Assembly (NCBI GenBank): GCA_052246295.1
Contig: JBQQCO010000012.1
Reading direction: 5' to 3' (one strand)
Length of the DNA stretch: 64,000 bases
DNA from: Piscibacillus sp052246295
Lineage (GTDB): Bacteria > Bacillota > Bacilli > Bacillales > Alkalibacillaceae
Shown: piece by piece, positions 1-7,034 of the stretch
Layout: the number at the start of each line of letters is the position of its first letter
Numbering within the stretch: the first letter of the stretch is position 1
Notes under the pieces: generated by a model
What the model was told of the DNA's origin: nothing
Seen by the model: only the letters and a program-made list of their open reading frames with translations
Database searches by the model: none
Program-made: the position numbers and the translations under genes

Positions 1-10
1 TGATTCATAG

Positions 11-75
11 GGAAGACCTCTTTTCTGTGAATTTTAGTCTGCTAACTTAATTCTACAGAATGGGTCTTCCTTTTT
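11..75 (+). terminator. Rho-independent terminator of an upstream gene
   Basis: GGAAGACC (11-18) pairs with GGTCTTCC (63-70), followed by five T. The loop holds further pairing (TTCTGT with ACAGAA), so this is a long branched hairpin. It would end a plus-strand gene lying left of the window. Confidence 0.75.
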
Positions 76-144
76 CTATATCATTGAAAATCGGAATAGC
101 CATTTACACAAAATATTTTACACTCTCTAAACTTTACTTTATTA

Positions 145-153
145 TGCTATAAT
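145..153 (+). promoter_or_regulatory. Extended -10 promoter for the lytic transglycosylase gene
   Basis: TGCTATAAT is an extended -10 element 32 bases before the start codon. No good -35 hexamer is visible at 17-bp spacing, as is common for TG-extended promoters. Confidence 0.5.
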
Positions 154-184
154 CAAGTTAATAATTAACTAGAAGGTGAAAGTT

Positions 185-793
185 ATGATTGAGCCACGTC
201 TATATGAAACGTTACTTAATTATCAAAAAGTGATGCAGTCTAGTGATTTTAAAACTGGACAAAACAATAATATGTTTAAAGATTTGCTTCAGACTTATTT
301 AGGTAATCAAACGTCTAATATGAATGCTTACAATAATACATTTAATGCCAACAGCACATTACAACCTAGGCAACTACCATTTACACATAGCTCAGTGTCG
401 CCTTTATCAATAAAAGAACAAGAGAAATCACATAACTTTGACGATCTAATTCAACAAGCTGCAGATCGTTATGGGTTAGACGTTAATTTAGTGAAAAAAG
501 TCATTCAGACAGAATCAAATTTTGACCCTAATGCGGTAAGCCACGCCGGAGCTGCTGGATTAATGCAATTAATGCCTGCTACCGCTCGTGCACTAGGTGT
601 AACGAACATATTTGATCCCGCTCAGAATATTGAAGCTGGTTCTAAGTATTTAAAAGATATGATGGATCGTTACGATGGTGATATTAAATTAGCCTTGGCC
701 GCCTATAATGCTGGCCCTGGAAATGTAGATCGCTATCAAGGTATTCCGCCATTTGAAGAAACACGAAACTATATTAAAAAGGTATTAGGTTAA
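185..793 (+). CDS. Lytic transglycosylase, SLT domain
   Basis: A 202-aa protein whose C-terminal half is a goose-lysozyme-like SLT domain. The catalytic glutamate lies in the motif TESNFDPNAVS, followed by the family signature GAAGLMQLMP and the later AYNAGPGNV block. Such enzymes cleave the MurNAc-GlcNAc bond of peptidoglycan without water. The N-terminal ~95 residues are hydrophilic, Asn/Gln-rich and show no signal peptide or membrane segment, so export is unclear; B. subtilis YjbJ is similar in this. The ATG at 185 is chosen because AGAAGG lies 8 bases before it; a GTG three codons upstream overlaps that site. Monocistronic, with its own promoter and terminator. Confidence 0.9.
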   Translation: MIEPRLYETLLNYQKVMQSSDFKTGQNNNMFKDLLQTYLGNQTSNMNAYNNTFNANSTLQPRQLPFTHSSVSPLSIKEQEKSHNFDDLIQQAADRYGLDVNLVKKVIQTESNFDPNAVSHAGAAGLMQLMPATARALGVTNIFDPAQNIEAGSKYLKDMMDRYDGDIKLALAAYNAGPGNVDRYQGIPPFEETRNYIKKVLG

Positions 794-796
794 TGA

Positions 797-834
797 GAAG
801 AGTGTCTAAGTCTATAATTAGGCATTCTTTTTTT
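797..834 (+). terminator. Terminator of the transglycosylase gene
   Basis: AAGAGTGTCTAA pairs with TTAGGCATTCTT (one G-U pair), then a run of T, starting just after the stop codon. Confidence 0.75.
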
Positions 835-924
835 GTATGCGGTTATAGTACATAATTGAATTATTCCTATAGTTTCGTTAGAATTAGACAAATAATAACC
901 ACCAACGTAGAAAGGATGAAGTAA

Positions 925-1713
925 ATGGATTGGATAGGTATTATCATGCCATATCTAAGGAATATCGCATTAGCCATTGTAGTATTAGTAGTTGGGCTTA
1001 TATCCATTAAAGTTATTACTAATGCTGTTGGTAAACAAATTGACAAATCTAAGCTTGATAACAGCTTGAAACCATTCTTAAAGTCACTAACTGGTACTAT
1101 TTTAAAAATATTATTAGTCATTTCTGTTATAGGAATCCTAGGGGTACCGATGACATCATTTGTAGCTATTATTGCTGCAGCAGGATTTGCTATTGGATTA
1201 GCGTTTCAAGGTTCACTGTCTAACTTTGCTGGAGGAGTTTTACTACTCACTATCCGTCCTTTTAGAGTCGGAGATTATATTGAAGGTAATGGGTACGCAG
1301 GTACTGTTGAAGCCATCCAAATTCTTTACACAGAACTTGTCACACCAGATAATAAAGTAATCTTTATTCCAAATGGTAACTTATCTAACTCAGGAATCGT
1401 AAATTATTCTGCTAAAGAGACAAGACGTGTTGATTTTAAATTCGGTGTTGGTTACGAAACAGATACACAACATGTCCTTCGCACGTTACACCAAATTGTA
1501 GAGAGTCATCCATCTACATTAGATGACCCAGAACCATTTGTCCGTCTATCAGCTCACGGTGATAGCGCCGTTGAATATACGGTTCGTGTATGGGTAAATG
1601 CAGAAGATTTCTGGGATGTCCACTTCGATATCTTAGAGCAAGTTAAAACACGCTTCGATCAGGAACAAATATCAATTCCATATCCACAAATGGATGTTCA
1701 TGTAAATCAGTAA
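925..1713 (+). CDS. Small-conductance mechanosensitive channel, MscS family
   Basis: A 262-aa membrane channel that opens under membrane tension and releases solutes during hypo-osmotic shock. Three hydrophobic segments fall at about residues 8-28, 55-75 and 78-105. The last is the Gly/Ala-rich pore helix (AAAGFAIGLAFQGSLSNFAGG), followed by the MscS beta domain (RPFRVGDYIE) and a cytoplasmic alpha/beta domain to the end. The length fits the E. coli MscS class (286 aa). GAAAGGATG upstream serves as ribosome site. It is a single gene with a strong terminator behind it. Confidence 0.9.
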   Translation: MDWIGIIMPYLRNIALAIVVLVVGLISIKVITNAVGKQIDKSKLDNSLKPFLKSLTGTILKILLVISVIGILGVPMTSFVAIIAAAGFAIGLAFQGSLSNFAGGVLLLTIRPFRVGDYIEGNGYAGTVEAIQILYTELVTPDNKVIFIPNGNLSNSGIVNYSAKETRRVDFKFGVGYETDTQHVLRTLHQIVESHPSTLDDPEPFVRLSAHGDSAVEYTVRVWVNAEDFWDVHFDILEQVKTRFDQEQISIPYPQMDVHVNQ

Positions 1714-1746
1714 AAAATCACGGGGGCTGGTCCTCGTGATTTTTTA
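1714..1746 (+). terminator. Terminator of the MscS gene
   Basis: AAATCACG pairs with CGTGATTT around a G-rich loop, followed by a T run. The A run on the left makes it potentially bidirectional, so it could also end the minus-strand gene at 1828. Confidence 0.85.
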
Positions 1747-1827
1747 GTTTTGGAATCAAACTTGGATTCGAGGGAATCGTACTCTAGTTAAAGGGATAAA
1801 ATTGAACAACAAATGCTTAACCCTTGT

Positions 1828-2286
1828 TTAAACCTTTCGAACCTTTAATCCACTAATATTAGATATTTTACTTGTTTCTTCTTCATTTTCATCTTTAATA
1901 AATCCTTCTGATTCATGGGATATCGTAACCAACCAATCTCGGCCACTCTTAAGAAAACACAAATCTTCAGGCAAGTTAGGATATACCCAACTATATAAAG
2001 ACCTAGCAGATTCTTTAATTATCTTTTTAGCATTTTGATCAGTATGATAATAATACACTTCTGCCGTATTGTTATCTCCTAGTACAGTGCCTGCCCATTC
2101 GGATTGTTCTCTTTTTTCTATTAATGAGTTACTTAGTTTATCTAATAGTGAAGAAAACCCATCTAAAGGGCCTAAGTCCTTCCTTAGAACAAAGTAAAAT
2201 TGATCACAAGTTTCAAAGGCTATATCCATTAGGTCCTCATATACTTGATTTTTTGGATTTTTTTCTATAATTATAATATTATTCAC
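1828..2286 (-). CDS. Hypothetical 152-aa protein, possibly an orphan immunity protein
   Basis: I do not recognise the family with certainty. The protein is acidic and soluble, with a Trp/Tyr-rich middle (SEWAGTVLG, YYYHTDQNAKK, SWVYPNLPEDLCF). It starts with GTG at 2286; AAGG lies only about 3 bases before it, so initiation is weak unless coupled to a gene ending just upstream. Upstream on the same strand is a short open stretch that looks like the C-terminus of a larger protein and ends 24 bases before this start. That arrangement resembles a toxin tail followed by an immunity gene, but this is inference. It lies in the scar between mscS and the old integrase remnant. Confidence 0.5.
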   Translation of the reverse strand: MNNIIIIEKNPKNQVYEDLMDIAFETCDQFYFVLRKDLGPLDGFSSLLDKLSNSLIEKREQSEWAGTVLGDNNTAEVYYYHTDQNAKKIIKESARSLYSWVYPNLPEDLCFLKSGRDWLVTISHESEGFIKDENEEETSKISNISGLKVRKV

Positions 2287-2310
2287 CTACCTTAAAATCA
2301 TTATATATAA

Positions 2311-2416
2311 TTAATAAGGATTCCCATAGAAAGCATGTGAACTCATTCGTATAGCTTTGCCGTATTGATAACCCGAAACCGGGTGGTAGTACCAAAAATA
2401 TTTTACTACACACATG
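2311..2416 (-). pseudogene. Possible C-terminal remnant of a lost gene (toxin-like)
   Basis: Thirty-five open codons end at TAA 2311 and read like a protein tail (KYFWYYHPVSGYQYG, then SSHAFYGNPY). The frame closes at the point where the old integrase remnant begins on the other strand, so anything upstream was lost. No start codon with a ribosome site is present. Position directly before the 152-aa gene suggests a former toxin-immunity pair. This could also be a chance open frame. Confidence 0.25.
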
Positions 2417-2554
2417 TGGATTTAATATTTGATTCAGGCACAGAATCATACTCGTGCAGATATACAAACTAATTACAATATCTATACTCATGTAACAAAT
2501 AATTCCAGAGAAAAAACAGCCGAACAATTCCTAAATTATATGACAAACGACTAA
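2401..2554 (+). pseudogene. Decayed 3' end of a tyrosine integrase
   Basis: Two frames together match the last ~50 residues of the intact integrase ending at 20481. THVDLIFDSGTES (2410-2448) corresponds to THASLLFEAGAS. After a frameshift and small deletion, ADIQTNYNIYTHVTN and EKTAEQFLNYM (about 2456-2554) correspond to SDIQTTMNIYTHVTN and EKTAEMFQNYM. The active-site Tyr context NIYTHV is kept. The rest of the gene is gone. It is followed by its own direct repeats, then by a copy of the rpsI terminator and 3' end, as an integrase gene beside its attachment site should be. It marks an earlier element at this site. Confidence 0.85.
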
Positions 2555-2555
2555 A

Positions 2556-2575
2556 TGTGAGTCATTTGTGAGTCA
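2556..2575 (+). repeat. Arm-type direct repeats of the old integrase
   Basis: TGTGAGTCA occurs at 2556-2564 and 2567-2575, an 11-bp period, starting 2 bases after the integrase-remnant stop. The intact element has GGGTATTCAA twice with the same 11-bp period just after its integrase stop. The parallel position and spacing suggest integrase arm sites of a different sequence specificity. Confidence 0.6.
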
Positions 2576-2589
2576 AAAACGAATCATAT

Positions 2590-2626
2590 AAAAAACCCTC
2601 TCTTTTCCAACAAAGGATAGAGAGGA
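2590..2626 (-). terminator. Second copy of the rpsI terminator
   Basis: On the minus strand a GAGAGG/CCCTCTC-type stem is followed by a U run (A run at 2590-2595). It lies just downstream of the rpsI 3' fragment, as the intact rpsI terminator does at 20524-20558, but the sequence has diverged. Confidence 0.75.
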
Positions 2627-2651
2627 CTTGAAACCTTGTGAGACAAGGGTT

Positions 2652-2713
2652 TTAACGTTTTGAGAACTGAGGCGCACGACGAGCTTTCTTAAGACCGTAT
2701 TTCTTACGTTCTT
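2652..2713 (-). repeat. Duplicated rpsI 3' end, left attachment site (attL) of the satellite
   Basis: This stretch encodes the S9 C-terminus (RKKYGLKKARRAPQFSKR then TAA). Positions 2689-2713 are identical to 20620-20644, and 2674-2713 matches 20605-20644 with one mismatch. Beyond 2713 the match to rpsI stops and a TAA closes the frame, so this is a fragment. It is the product of site-specific integration into the 3' end of rpsI. The last codons differ slightly from the intact gene, consistent with having arrived with an earlier element. Confidence 0.9.
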
Positions 2714-2817
2714 ACAAATTGCCGATTTTGTGCCATCAGTTCAACCGTTACAAAGTGCATAAAATAAGGGTTTTGCGCTTTTTCCATTCCATTGAATTAC
2801 ACCGAAAAATTTAGAAA

Positions 2818-2849
2818 GGGTATTCAATGGGTATTCAAAAGGTATTCAA
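2818..2849 (+). repeat. Left arm-type repeats of the satellite integrase
   Basis: GGGTATTCAA occurs at 2818-2827 and 2829-2838, and AGGTATTCAA at 2840-2849, in an 11-bp period. The same decamer occurs twice at 20486-20506, beside the integrase at the other end. Copies at both ends in the same orientation are what an arm-binding tyrosine integrase needs. Confidence 0.7.
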
Positions 2850-2855
2850 TTCTCC

Positions 2856-3146
2856 TTAATCTTGCTGGCGGGTAATGTGAGGGTCAAGTGTCATTTTGAC
2901 CTTAGCACAAATGGTCTTGTATGCTTCAAAATCAATGGCTTCAGATTCAAACCATGCTTCACCGACTACCTCGAAGTCATCTTCTACAATGGTACACACA
3001 TCTCCCTCTTTCCAGCTGTACTCTGACACACCAAATGCATATGGTTTAGCGTTAAGGATCATTACCTGTTCCCCTGGAAGTAAGATCCCGTTTAATAGTG
3101 TTTCGTGTTTATCTGAATCAATATATTTAACTGTCACTTGTTGCAT
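2856..3146 (-). CDS. Hypothetical protein at the left end of the element
   Basis: A 96-aa acidic protein of unknown function, with no membrane segment or recognisable motif (MQQVTVKYIDSDKHETLL at the start, GVSEYSWKEGDVCTIVEDD in the middle). AGGAGG lies before the ATG at 3146. Its last codons overlap a 21-bp motif (2864-2884) that recurs near the other end of the element. The gene follows the recombinase at 3159 by 12 bases and is probably cotranscribed with it. Confidence 0.65.
   Translation of the reverse strand: MQQVTVKYIDSDKHETLLNGILLPGEQVMILNAKPYAFGVSEYSWKEGDVCTIVEDDFEVVGEAWFESEAIDFEAYKTICAKVKMTLDPHITRQQD
2864..2884 (-). repeat. 21-bp motif, copy 1 (ACCCTCAC...CCCGCCAGC)
   Basis: On the minus strand this reads ACCCTCAC, ATTA, then CCCGCCAGC. 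It matches 19274-19294 at 20 of 21 positions and 17453-17472 with a small internal gap. It lies inside the 3' end of the 96-aa gene, near the left arm repeats. Possible binding site for integrase, excisionase or repressor. Confidence 0.6.
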
Positions 3147-3158
3147 TATAGTTCCTCC

Positions 3159-4184
3159 TCAAAATGATAAATAAACGTCCATGAGGTCACTTCTTGACAC
3201 ACCATGGCCTAAATAACTATGAACCTGGTCTATAGCTTGTTTAACTCGTTGATAGATAAGGCGCTCTGATTGTTCAATCTGATAATCCTTCCTGTAACCT
3301 TCCGAACGGTTAAGGACCATTCTCTGAACAATGTCAGGGCCTTGTTTTTCGATACCTAACTGCTGGAATTCCTCCTGCAGCATAAATCGAGCATACGTAT
3401 GACGTAAGCTATGGGATCCTTTTATCCCCGCTCGCACATATCCGCTTCTGATTGTGTCATACTTCACTTTCACAATATAATCTTTCTGATTGCCGTCTTT
3501 GACTAGTGCTTGAATTCTCTCTTCCATATCAGGCCGGCATAACGCTTTACGTCCTCTTCCAGCCTTAGTGACTCCTACAGCTGTATTAGCAGCGTAACGA
3601 TCGCTAACAGCTTCCCAGTAATACTGGCCGTCTTCTAATGTAATGTGAGCGTATGTCGTATTTGCCGCTTCACGTAACCTTAAACCAAAAGCCATCTGAA
3701 GGTCTGCTGCAACTTTCACATGATTGGATAAGCCCTGGTAAGCTTCTTCATATTCCTGATCTGTTAGTGATCGGTTAACAGCCTTCTCTCTCGATCTCAC
3801 GTCAATCAATCGCTTTTTAGGACACCAGTCTCTTGGCGCCATTCCTTTATCTTTAGATACTTTGGCCATGCCTTTATTAAGCAGCCTTAAATTCGTCTCA
3901 ATATTAATGAGATGGCCATTTGAAACCTCTTTCGTTTTCATGTGGTCTATATACAGGCGATAATGCGAACGCTTCACCTGGTATAGATCCATTAGTCCTT
4001 TTTCGCTTTTTAACCACGCTACGAAGTTTTGTGCTGTCGATAGCGTCTCTTTCATTTGTTTAATGGAGTGGATGCCCGTATCAAGCTTTTGTCTCTCAAG
4101 ACTATATTTTGAGACACCTATTTGATCAATCGTTTTCAGTGCCTGGTTCACTTGATATTTCAACTTACTTCCGGATCTCTTCAC
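3159..4184 (-). CDS. Second tyrosine recombinase of unusual build
   Basis: A 341-aa protein with a SAM-like N-terminal core-binding region (about 45-110) and a tyrosine recombinase catalytic domain. The catalytic set is visible: Arg169 in GLRLREA, His258 and Arg261 in HSLRH, His327 in YLGHG and Tyr338 in DVYL, three residues from the end. Between HSLRH and LGHG lie about 65 residues, far more than in phage integrases (about 20), and Tyr sits at the extreme C-terminus. It is not a duplicate of the integrase at 19312. Starts with GTG at 4184; AAGGG lies 11 bases upstream. Its target is unknown; the repeats at 4426-4525 are candidates. It lies in the cargo end of the satellite. Confidence 0.75.
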   Translation of the reverse strand: MKRSGSKLKYQVNQALKTIDQIGVSKYSLERQKLDTGIHSIKQMKETLSTAQNFVAWLKSEKGLMDLYQVKRSHYRLYIDHMKTKEVSNGHLINIETNLRLLNKGMAKVSKDKGMAPRDWCPKKRLIDVRSREKAVNRSLTDQEYEEAYQGLSNHVKVAADLQMAFGLRLREAANTTYAHITLEDGQYYWEAVSDRYAANTAVGVTKAGRGRKALCRPDMEERIQALVKDGNQKDYIVKVKYDTIRSGYVRAGIKGSHSLRHTYARFMLQEEFQQLGIEKQGPDIVQRMVLNRSEGYRKDYQIEQSERLIYQRVKQAIDQVHSYLGHGVSRSDLMDVYLSF

Positions 4185-4862
4185 TCCTGATCAGTCCCTT
4201 CAAAAGGTATTAAAAATAACAGAACAACATAAGGTGATGCATATTATTAAAGCCCAAAGGCCAGCGGAAAACCGCTTCTATTGTGGCCATGCATGACCAC
4301 CGTAAATCTATATATGAAACAGCTTTTAAACACAAAAAAGAGCGACTTCAGCTGTATGAAAAGTCACTCTCTTAACCTCCAATCACCTGTATATAAACAG
4401 GCAATCGACATGTTCTGTTTTTTGAAATTACGCCTTCTAACGGATTTTTGATATAAAAAAAAGACAGACCAACCGAATTTACGGTCAATATCTGCTTTCA
4501 CAATTACTCCCTCAAACGGTTTTTTAATGCTGGCTCTTGACGTCCAGCTCCTCAGTAAATTTATGTGCTATGTCAGCACGCTTCTTTCGATTCTGTATTG
4601 AATCATTTGAAGCAAATTAATTTTGTGATTCACTTTCTACCTGCTCTATGGTTAGTTTGCATTCCTGGTTACTGTCTAACGCTTATAGGGGTAGTGTGTG
4701 AATCAATAATCAAATAACAGTTTACTTTTAAACCTGTCGGCCAAAGCCGATTCATTTGCTATCAGGTCGCATGACCCAATCCAAGAAAAAGAAAATAAAA
4801 AGTTAAAAAAGTAATTTATGTAATAATCGTAGCAATTATCTAAAAGTTTTTCAAGAGAAATT
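4185..4862. other. Non-coding region with repeats and hairpins
   Basis: No convincing gene. It holds a minus-strand terminator (4333-4370) and a 24-bp imperfect direct repeat (4426-4449 and 4502-4525, 20 of 24 identical, shared core AACGG followed by T5-6), 76 bp apart. A GGCCA/TGGCC inverted pair lies near 4260-4290. Upstream of the recombinase, this may be its recombination or regulatory region. Confidence 0.45.
4333..4370 (-). terminator. Terminator-like hairpin, minus strand
   Basis: AGAGCGACTT (4339-4348) pairs with AAGTCACTCT (4361-4370) with one mismatch; the A run at 4333-4338 becomes the U run on the minus strand. Confidence 0.6.
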
Positions 4863-4863
4863 T

Positions 4864-4892
4864 AAAAAAGCCTCTCACATAAGTAAGAGGCT
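4864..4892 (-). terminator. Terminator of the toxSAS-Panacea operon
   Basis: AGCCTCT (4869-4875) pairs with AGAGGCT (4886-4892); the A run on the left gives a U run on the minus strand. The stem overlaps the stop codon of the Panacea gene. Confidence 0.85.
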
Positions 4893-5646
4893 AGTGTTTC
4901 ATGACATATTCTTTAATCAAGTCTTCATCGATGTCTCGGTTTAGACGTTTGCCACCTTCAGTCACAATATCCCAAGGTGTTCCTGGTTGATGCGTTAAAT
5001 GGACCAAATCCCAAGCTTTATATTTTTTATATTCAGTGAGTGTTTCATCCAGTACATCTAGATATTTACCAAAGCTTGATGTCTGCATAAATCGTGAGTA
5101 TACGGATAATTTAAACTCATCATCTTGATTAATTGGCGTTGTGTCATCTTCCAATTGATCCATTATGCTGCTTCCACCATATTTTTTATACGTGTCATAA
5201 ACTTCTTCAATAACTGGACCATGTCTCCAGGCAACAAATTGCTCTTTAAAAGGTGCTTCTGCATATTTTTTAACATAGCCTTCATAGAAGAAATACAATA
5301 GCTTCTGCAGCTTTAAATGTGTACATTCTATCTTAGACGTGATGAGATTCGCTATGTCAAAAGACGTTATTTCATCGTCATCAGCAAGAAAGCGCATGAA
5401 TGAATCGAAATCATTAGCTGGAAACACATCTTCAAAGAATTTGTCGTACTCTACAACTGATTCCCATGTTTTAGCGTCCGTTTTCACATGGTGAAAGCCA
5501 AAAGATAGTTCCGGGTAATACGATTTTAGAGTATCAGTCAACTCTTTAAAATCCTTTAAACCATCTACGCTTTTGTGCACCTGGTGAAACGCAATACGCT
5601 TTCCTTCACTGTAATCACTGTGAAGTAAAATAAAGTGTTCAAACAT
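4891..5646 (-). CDS. Panacea-domain (DUF4065) protein, likely antitoxin of the RelA/SpoT-type toxin
   Basis: A 251-aa protein with two parts. Residues 1-90 are of unknown family. Residues ~95-240 form a Panacea/DUF4065 domain: LQKLLYFFYEGY (113-124) and FVAWRHGPVIEEVYDTYK (137-154) are the family hallmarks. Panacea domains are known as antitoxins that neutralise unrelated toxins, among them small alarmone synthetase toxins. Such a toxin gene lies directly upstream, with 29 bases between stop and start. No HTH is visible in the N-terminal part, so autoregulation by DNA binding is not evident. Role as antitoxin is inferred from domain and pairing. Confidence 0.8.
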   Translation of the reverse strand: MFEHFILLHSDYSEGKRIAFHQVHKSVDGLKDFKELTDTLKSYYPELSFGFHHVKTDAKTWESVVEYDKFFEDVFPANDFDSFMRFLADDDEITSFDIANLITSKIECTHLKLQKLLYFFYEGYVKKYAEAPFKEQFVAWRHGPVIEEVYDTYKKYGGSSIMDQLEDDTTPINQDDEFKLSVYSRFMQTSSFGKYLDVLDETLTEYKKYKAWDLVHLTHQPGTPWDIVTEGGKRLNRDIDEDLIKEYVMKH

Positions 5647-5675
5647 AGCAAATCCCTCCTTTTCGCGTAATAATA

Positions 5676-6344
5676 TTAGCCATCTCTATATTTAGTTGGC
5701 CAATATGTATAATCTTTCTTATATACCTTATGTGAATCAAGATTAGAACGTTCATGCTGTGCGTCCCAAACTTGAAGCTCTATTGGAAAACAATTATTTG
5801 ACGCTCCCATAAAGTAAATATGGTATGCTTTATAATCCTTTATTTGACGTTCGCTTGCTCGAATCCTTCTTTTATCCTCATCTTCCATAACCTCGATGTG
5901 TTCAGTTAGATCATGAAAGTTAGATGCAAAGTCTTCATCAACGACTCTGAAGCCTAGCAGATCGTTTAAATACTTGTTAACCGAAAAACTGCCGTTTGCA
6001 TCGAATCTTTTACGATGAAGTTTCGAGACAATGGAGTCATCATTTTTCACTCTTCCCGTAATCGGTATGCCATAGTTGGATGACAGCTCCACCACAATAT
6101 CAGCATACAGATCGTACAGTCCTAGTTGATAACTTTCCATATAATCAAGAAAGTCTGTATCGATGAAATCATCCATGTTCTTTGGATCATCTGACGTTAC
6201 ATGTCGGACTTGTTTCTTTTTAAGGTTAAAGGTTTTACCCTTCTGAGTTTTAAGCCATTCATGGTTGTACTGATCATGTCTTTCACAAATAATATCGATA
6301 ATTCTTTTGTAGTCGTCAATACTATAGGTATGTGAAAGTGACAC
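5676..6344 (-). CDS. RelA/SpoT synthetase-domain protein, candidate toxSAS toxin
   Basis: A 222-aa single-domain nucleotide pyrophosphokinase. Family motifs are visible: GRVKNDDSIVSKL (97-109) for the ATP-binding basic segment, YLNDLLGFRVV (125-135) with the acidic catalytic position, YKAYHIYF (171-178) and PIELQVWD (187-194) for the second acidic residue. It lacks hydrolase, TGS and ACT domains, so it is not a housekeeping Rel. Toxic relatives either make (pp)pApp or pyrophosphorylate tRNA ends; which applies here cannot be told. Starts with GTG (6344) with GAGGGG 8 bases upstream. First gene of a two-gene operon with the Panacea gene, in the cargo position of the satellite. Likely triggers growth arrest on infection or loss of the antitoxin. 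Confidence 0.8.
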   Translation of the reverse strand: MSLSHTYSIDDYKRIIDIICERHDQYNHEWLKTQKGKTFNLKKKQVRHVTSDDPKNMDDFIDTDFLDYMESYQLGLYDLYADIVVELSSNYGIPITGRVKNDDSIVSKLHRKRFDANGSFSVNKYLNDLLGFRVVDEDFASNFHDLTEHIEVMEDEDKRRIRASERQIKDYKAYHIYFMGASNNCFPIELQVWDAQHERSNLDSHKVYKKDYTYWPTKYRDG

Positions 6345-6663
6345 GATAATTACCCCTCAGTTTGTCCAAAGTCAACACCAAGTATACACAATGAGTGCAA
6401 AACGAGCAAACAGGAGCTTCATTTATATAATCGGTTAAATTCTAAAAAAGTGAATAGGGAATGGGATAATTACTTGATGTCCTGGAGAGATTAAGTAAGA
6501 GATGTTAGAAGGCAAAAAAGTATTCCCGGAAAGGATTGACCGGGAAACTTTTCGATAAGTTATATTTTATTCAGACAGTAGAACGATAACGACGATTAAC
6601 TTATCAATGGATTTAGAAAACTTACTTAAATTATACAACATTCTTATCATATATACCAGCTTT
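6345..6663. other. Intergenic region between toxin operon and phage structural genes
   Basis: No gene seen. It must hold the toxSAS promoter (a TTGACT box lies near 6369-6374 on the minus strand, -10 not clear) and contains the terminator at 6514-6546. The boundary separates cargo from phage-derived genes. Confidence 0.5.
6514..6546 (-). terminator. Terminator of the structural gene cluster
   Basis: TTCCCGG (6523-6529) pairs with CCGGGAA (6540-6546); the A run at 6514-6519 is a U run on the minus strand. It would end the transcript of the head-decoration and tape-measure genes. Confidence 0.85.
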
Positions 6664-7014
6664 TTAAGCGTTTGTTTTCAGGAATAATCCAATATTACGC
6701 ATGGCCACTTTATGGGTACTTGCTGTATCTGTACCACCAAAAGTTAAAGCATCCTGATTAAATTCACCTGTAAGGTAAACAGCTGCACGTTGATCAGTGT
6801 CAGTAGCATCTACTTCATCCATCAGAATCGCATAAGGGTTTTGTACGGATCCAGCTCCAGCTGAATCAACTAAGACACCTTTATCTTCAGCATCTAACGC
6901 TAGTACGGCACCTTCAGGATAAACTTGGCCAGCTTTTAGTGTCATTCCATCCGTTACCTTGGGCATTGTGCCCCCGGCTATTAAATTTTGATAACTCATA
7001 GAACCAATTTGCAT
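6664..7014 (-). CDS. Phage head decoration protein D family
   Basis: A 116-aa protein resembling lambda gpD-type decoration proteins (HDPD). The core AILMDEVDATDTDQRAAVYL followed by TGEFNQDALTFGG is typical, as is the N-terminal stretch TLKAGQVYPEGAVLALD. Such trimers bind the expanded capsid and stabilise it. In full phages the gene normally neighbours the major capsid gene; here no capsid or portal gene exists and it lies next to a tape-measure gene. A decoration protein in a satellite could modify helper capsids, but this is inference. Confidence 0.75.
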   Translation of the reverse strand: MQIGSMSYQNLIAGGTMPKVTDGMTLKAGQVYPEGAVLALDAEDKGVLVDSAGAGSVQNPYAILMDEVDATDTDQRAAVYLTGEFNQDALTFGGTDTASTHKVAMRNIGLFLKTNA

Positions 7015-7034
7015 GTTATATCATCCTTTCGTTT

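Noticed and set aside
2279..2527. 82-aa minus-strand ORF
   Set aside because: It runs antisense through the integrase remnant and has no ribosome site. Only its neighbourhood (a different frame ending at 2311) looks protein-like.
4426..4525. CRISPR-like repeats
   Set aside because: Only two imperfect 24-bp copies with no further unit and no cas genes; not a CRISPR array.
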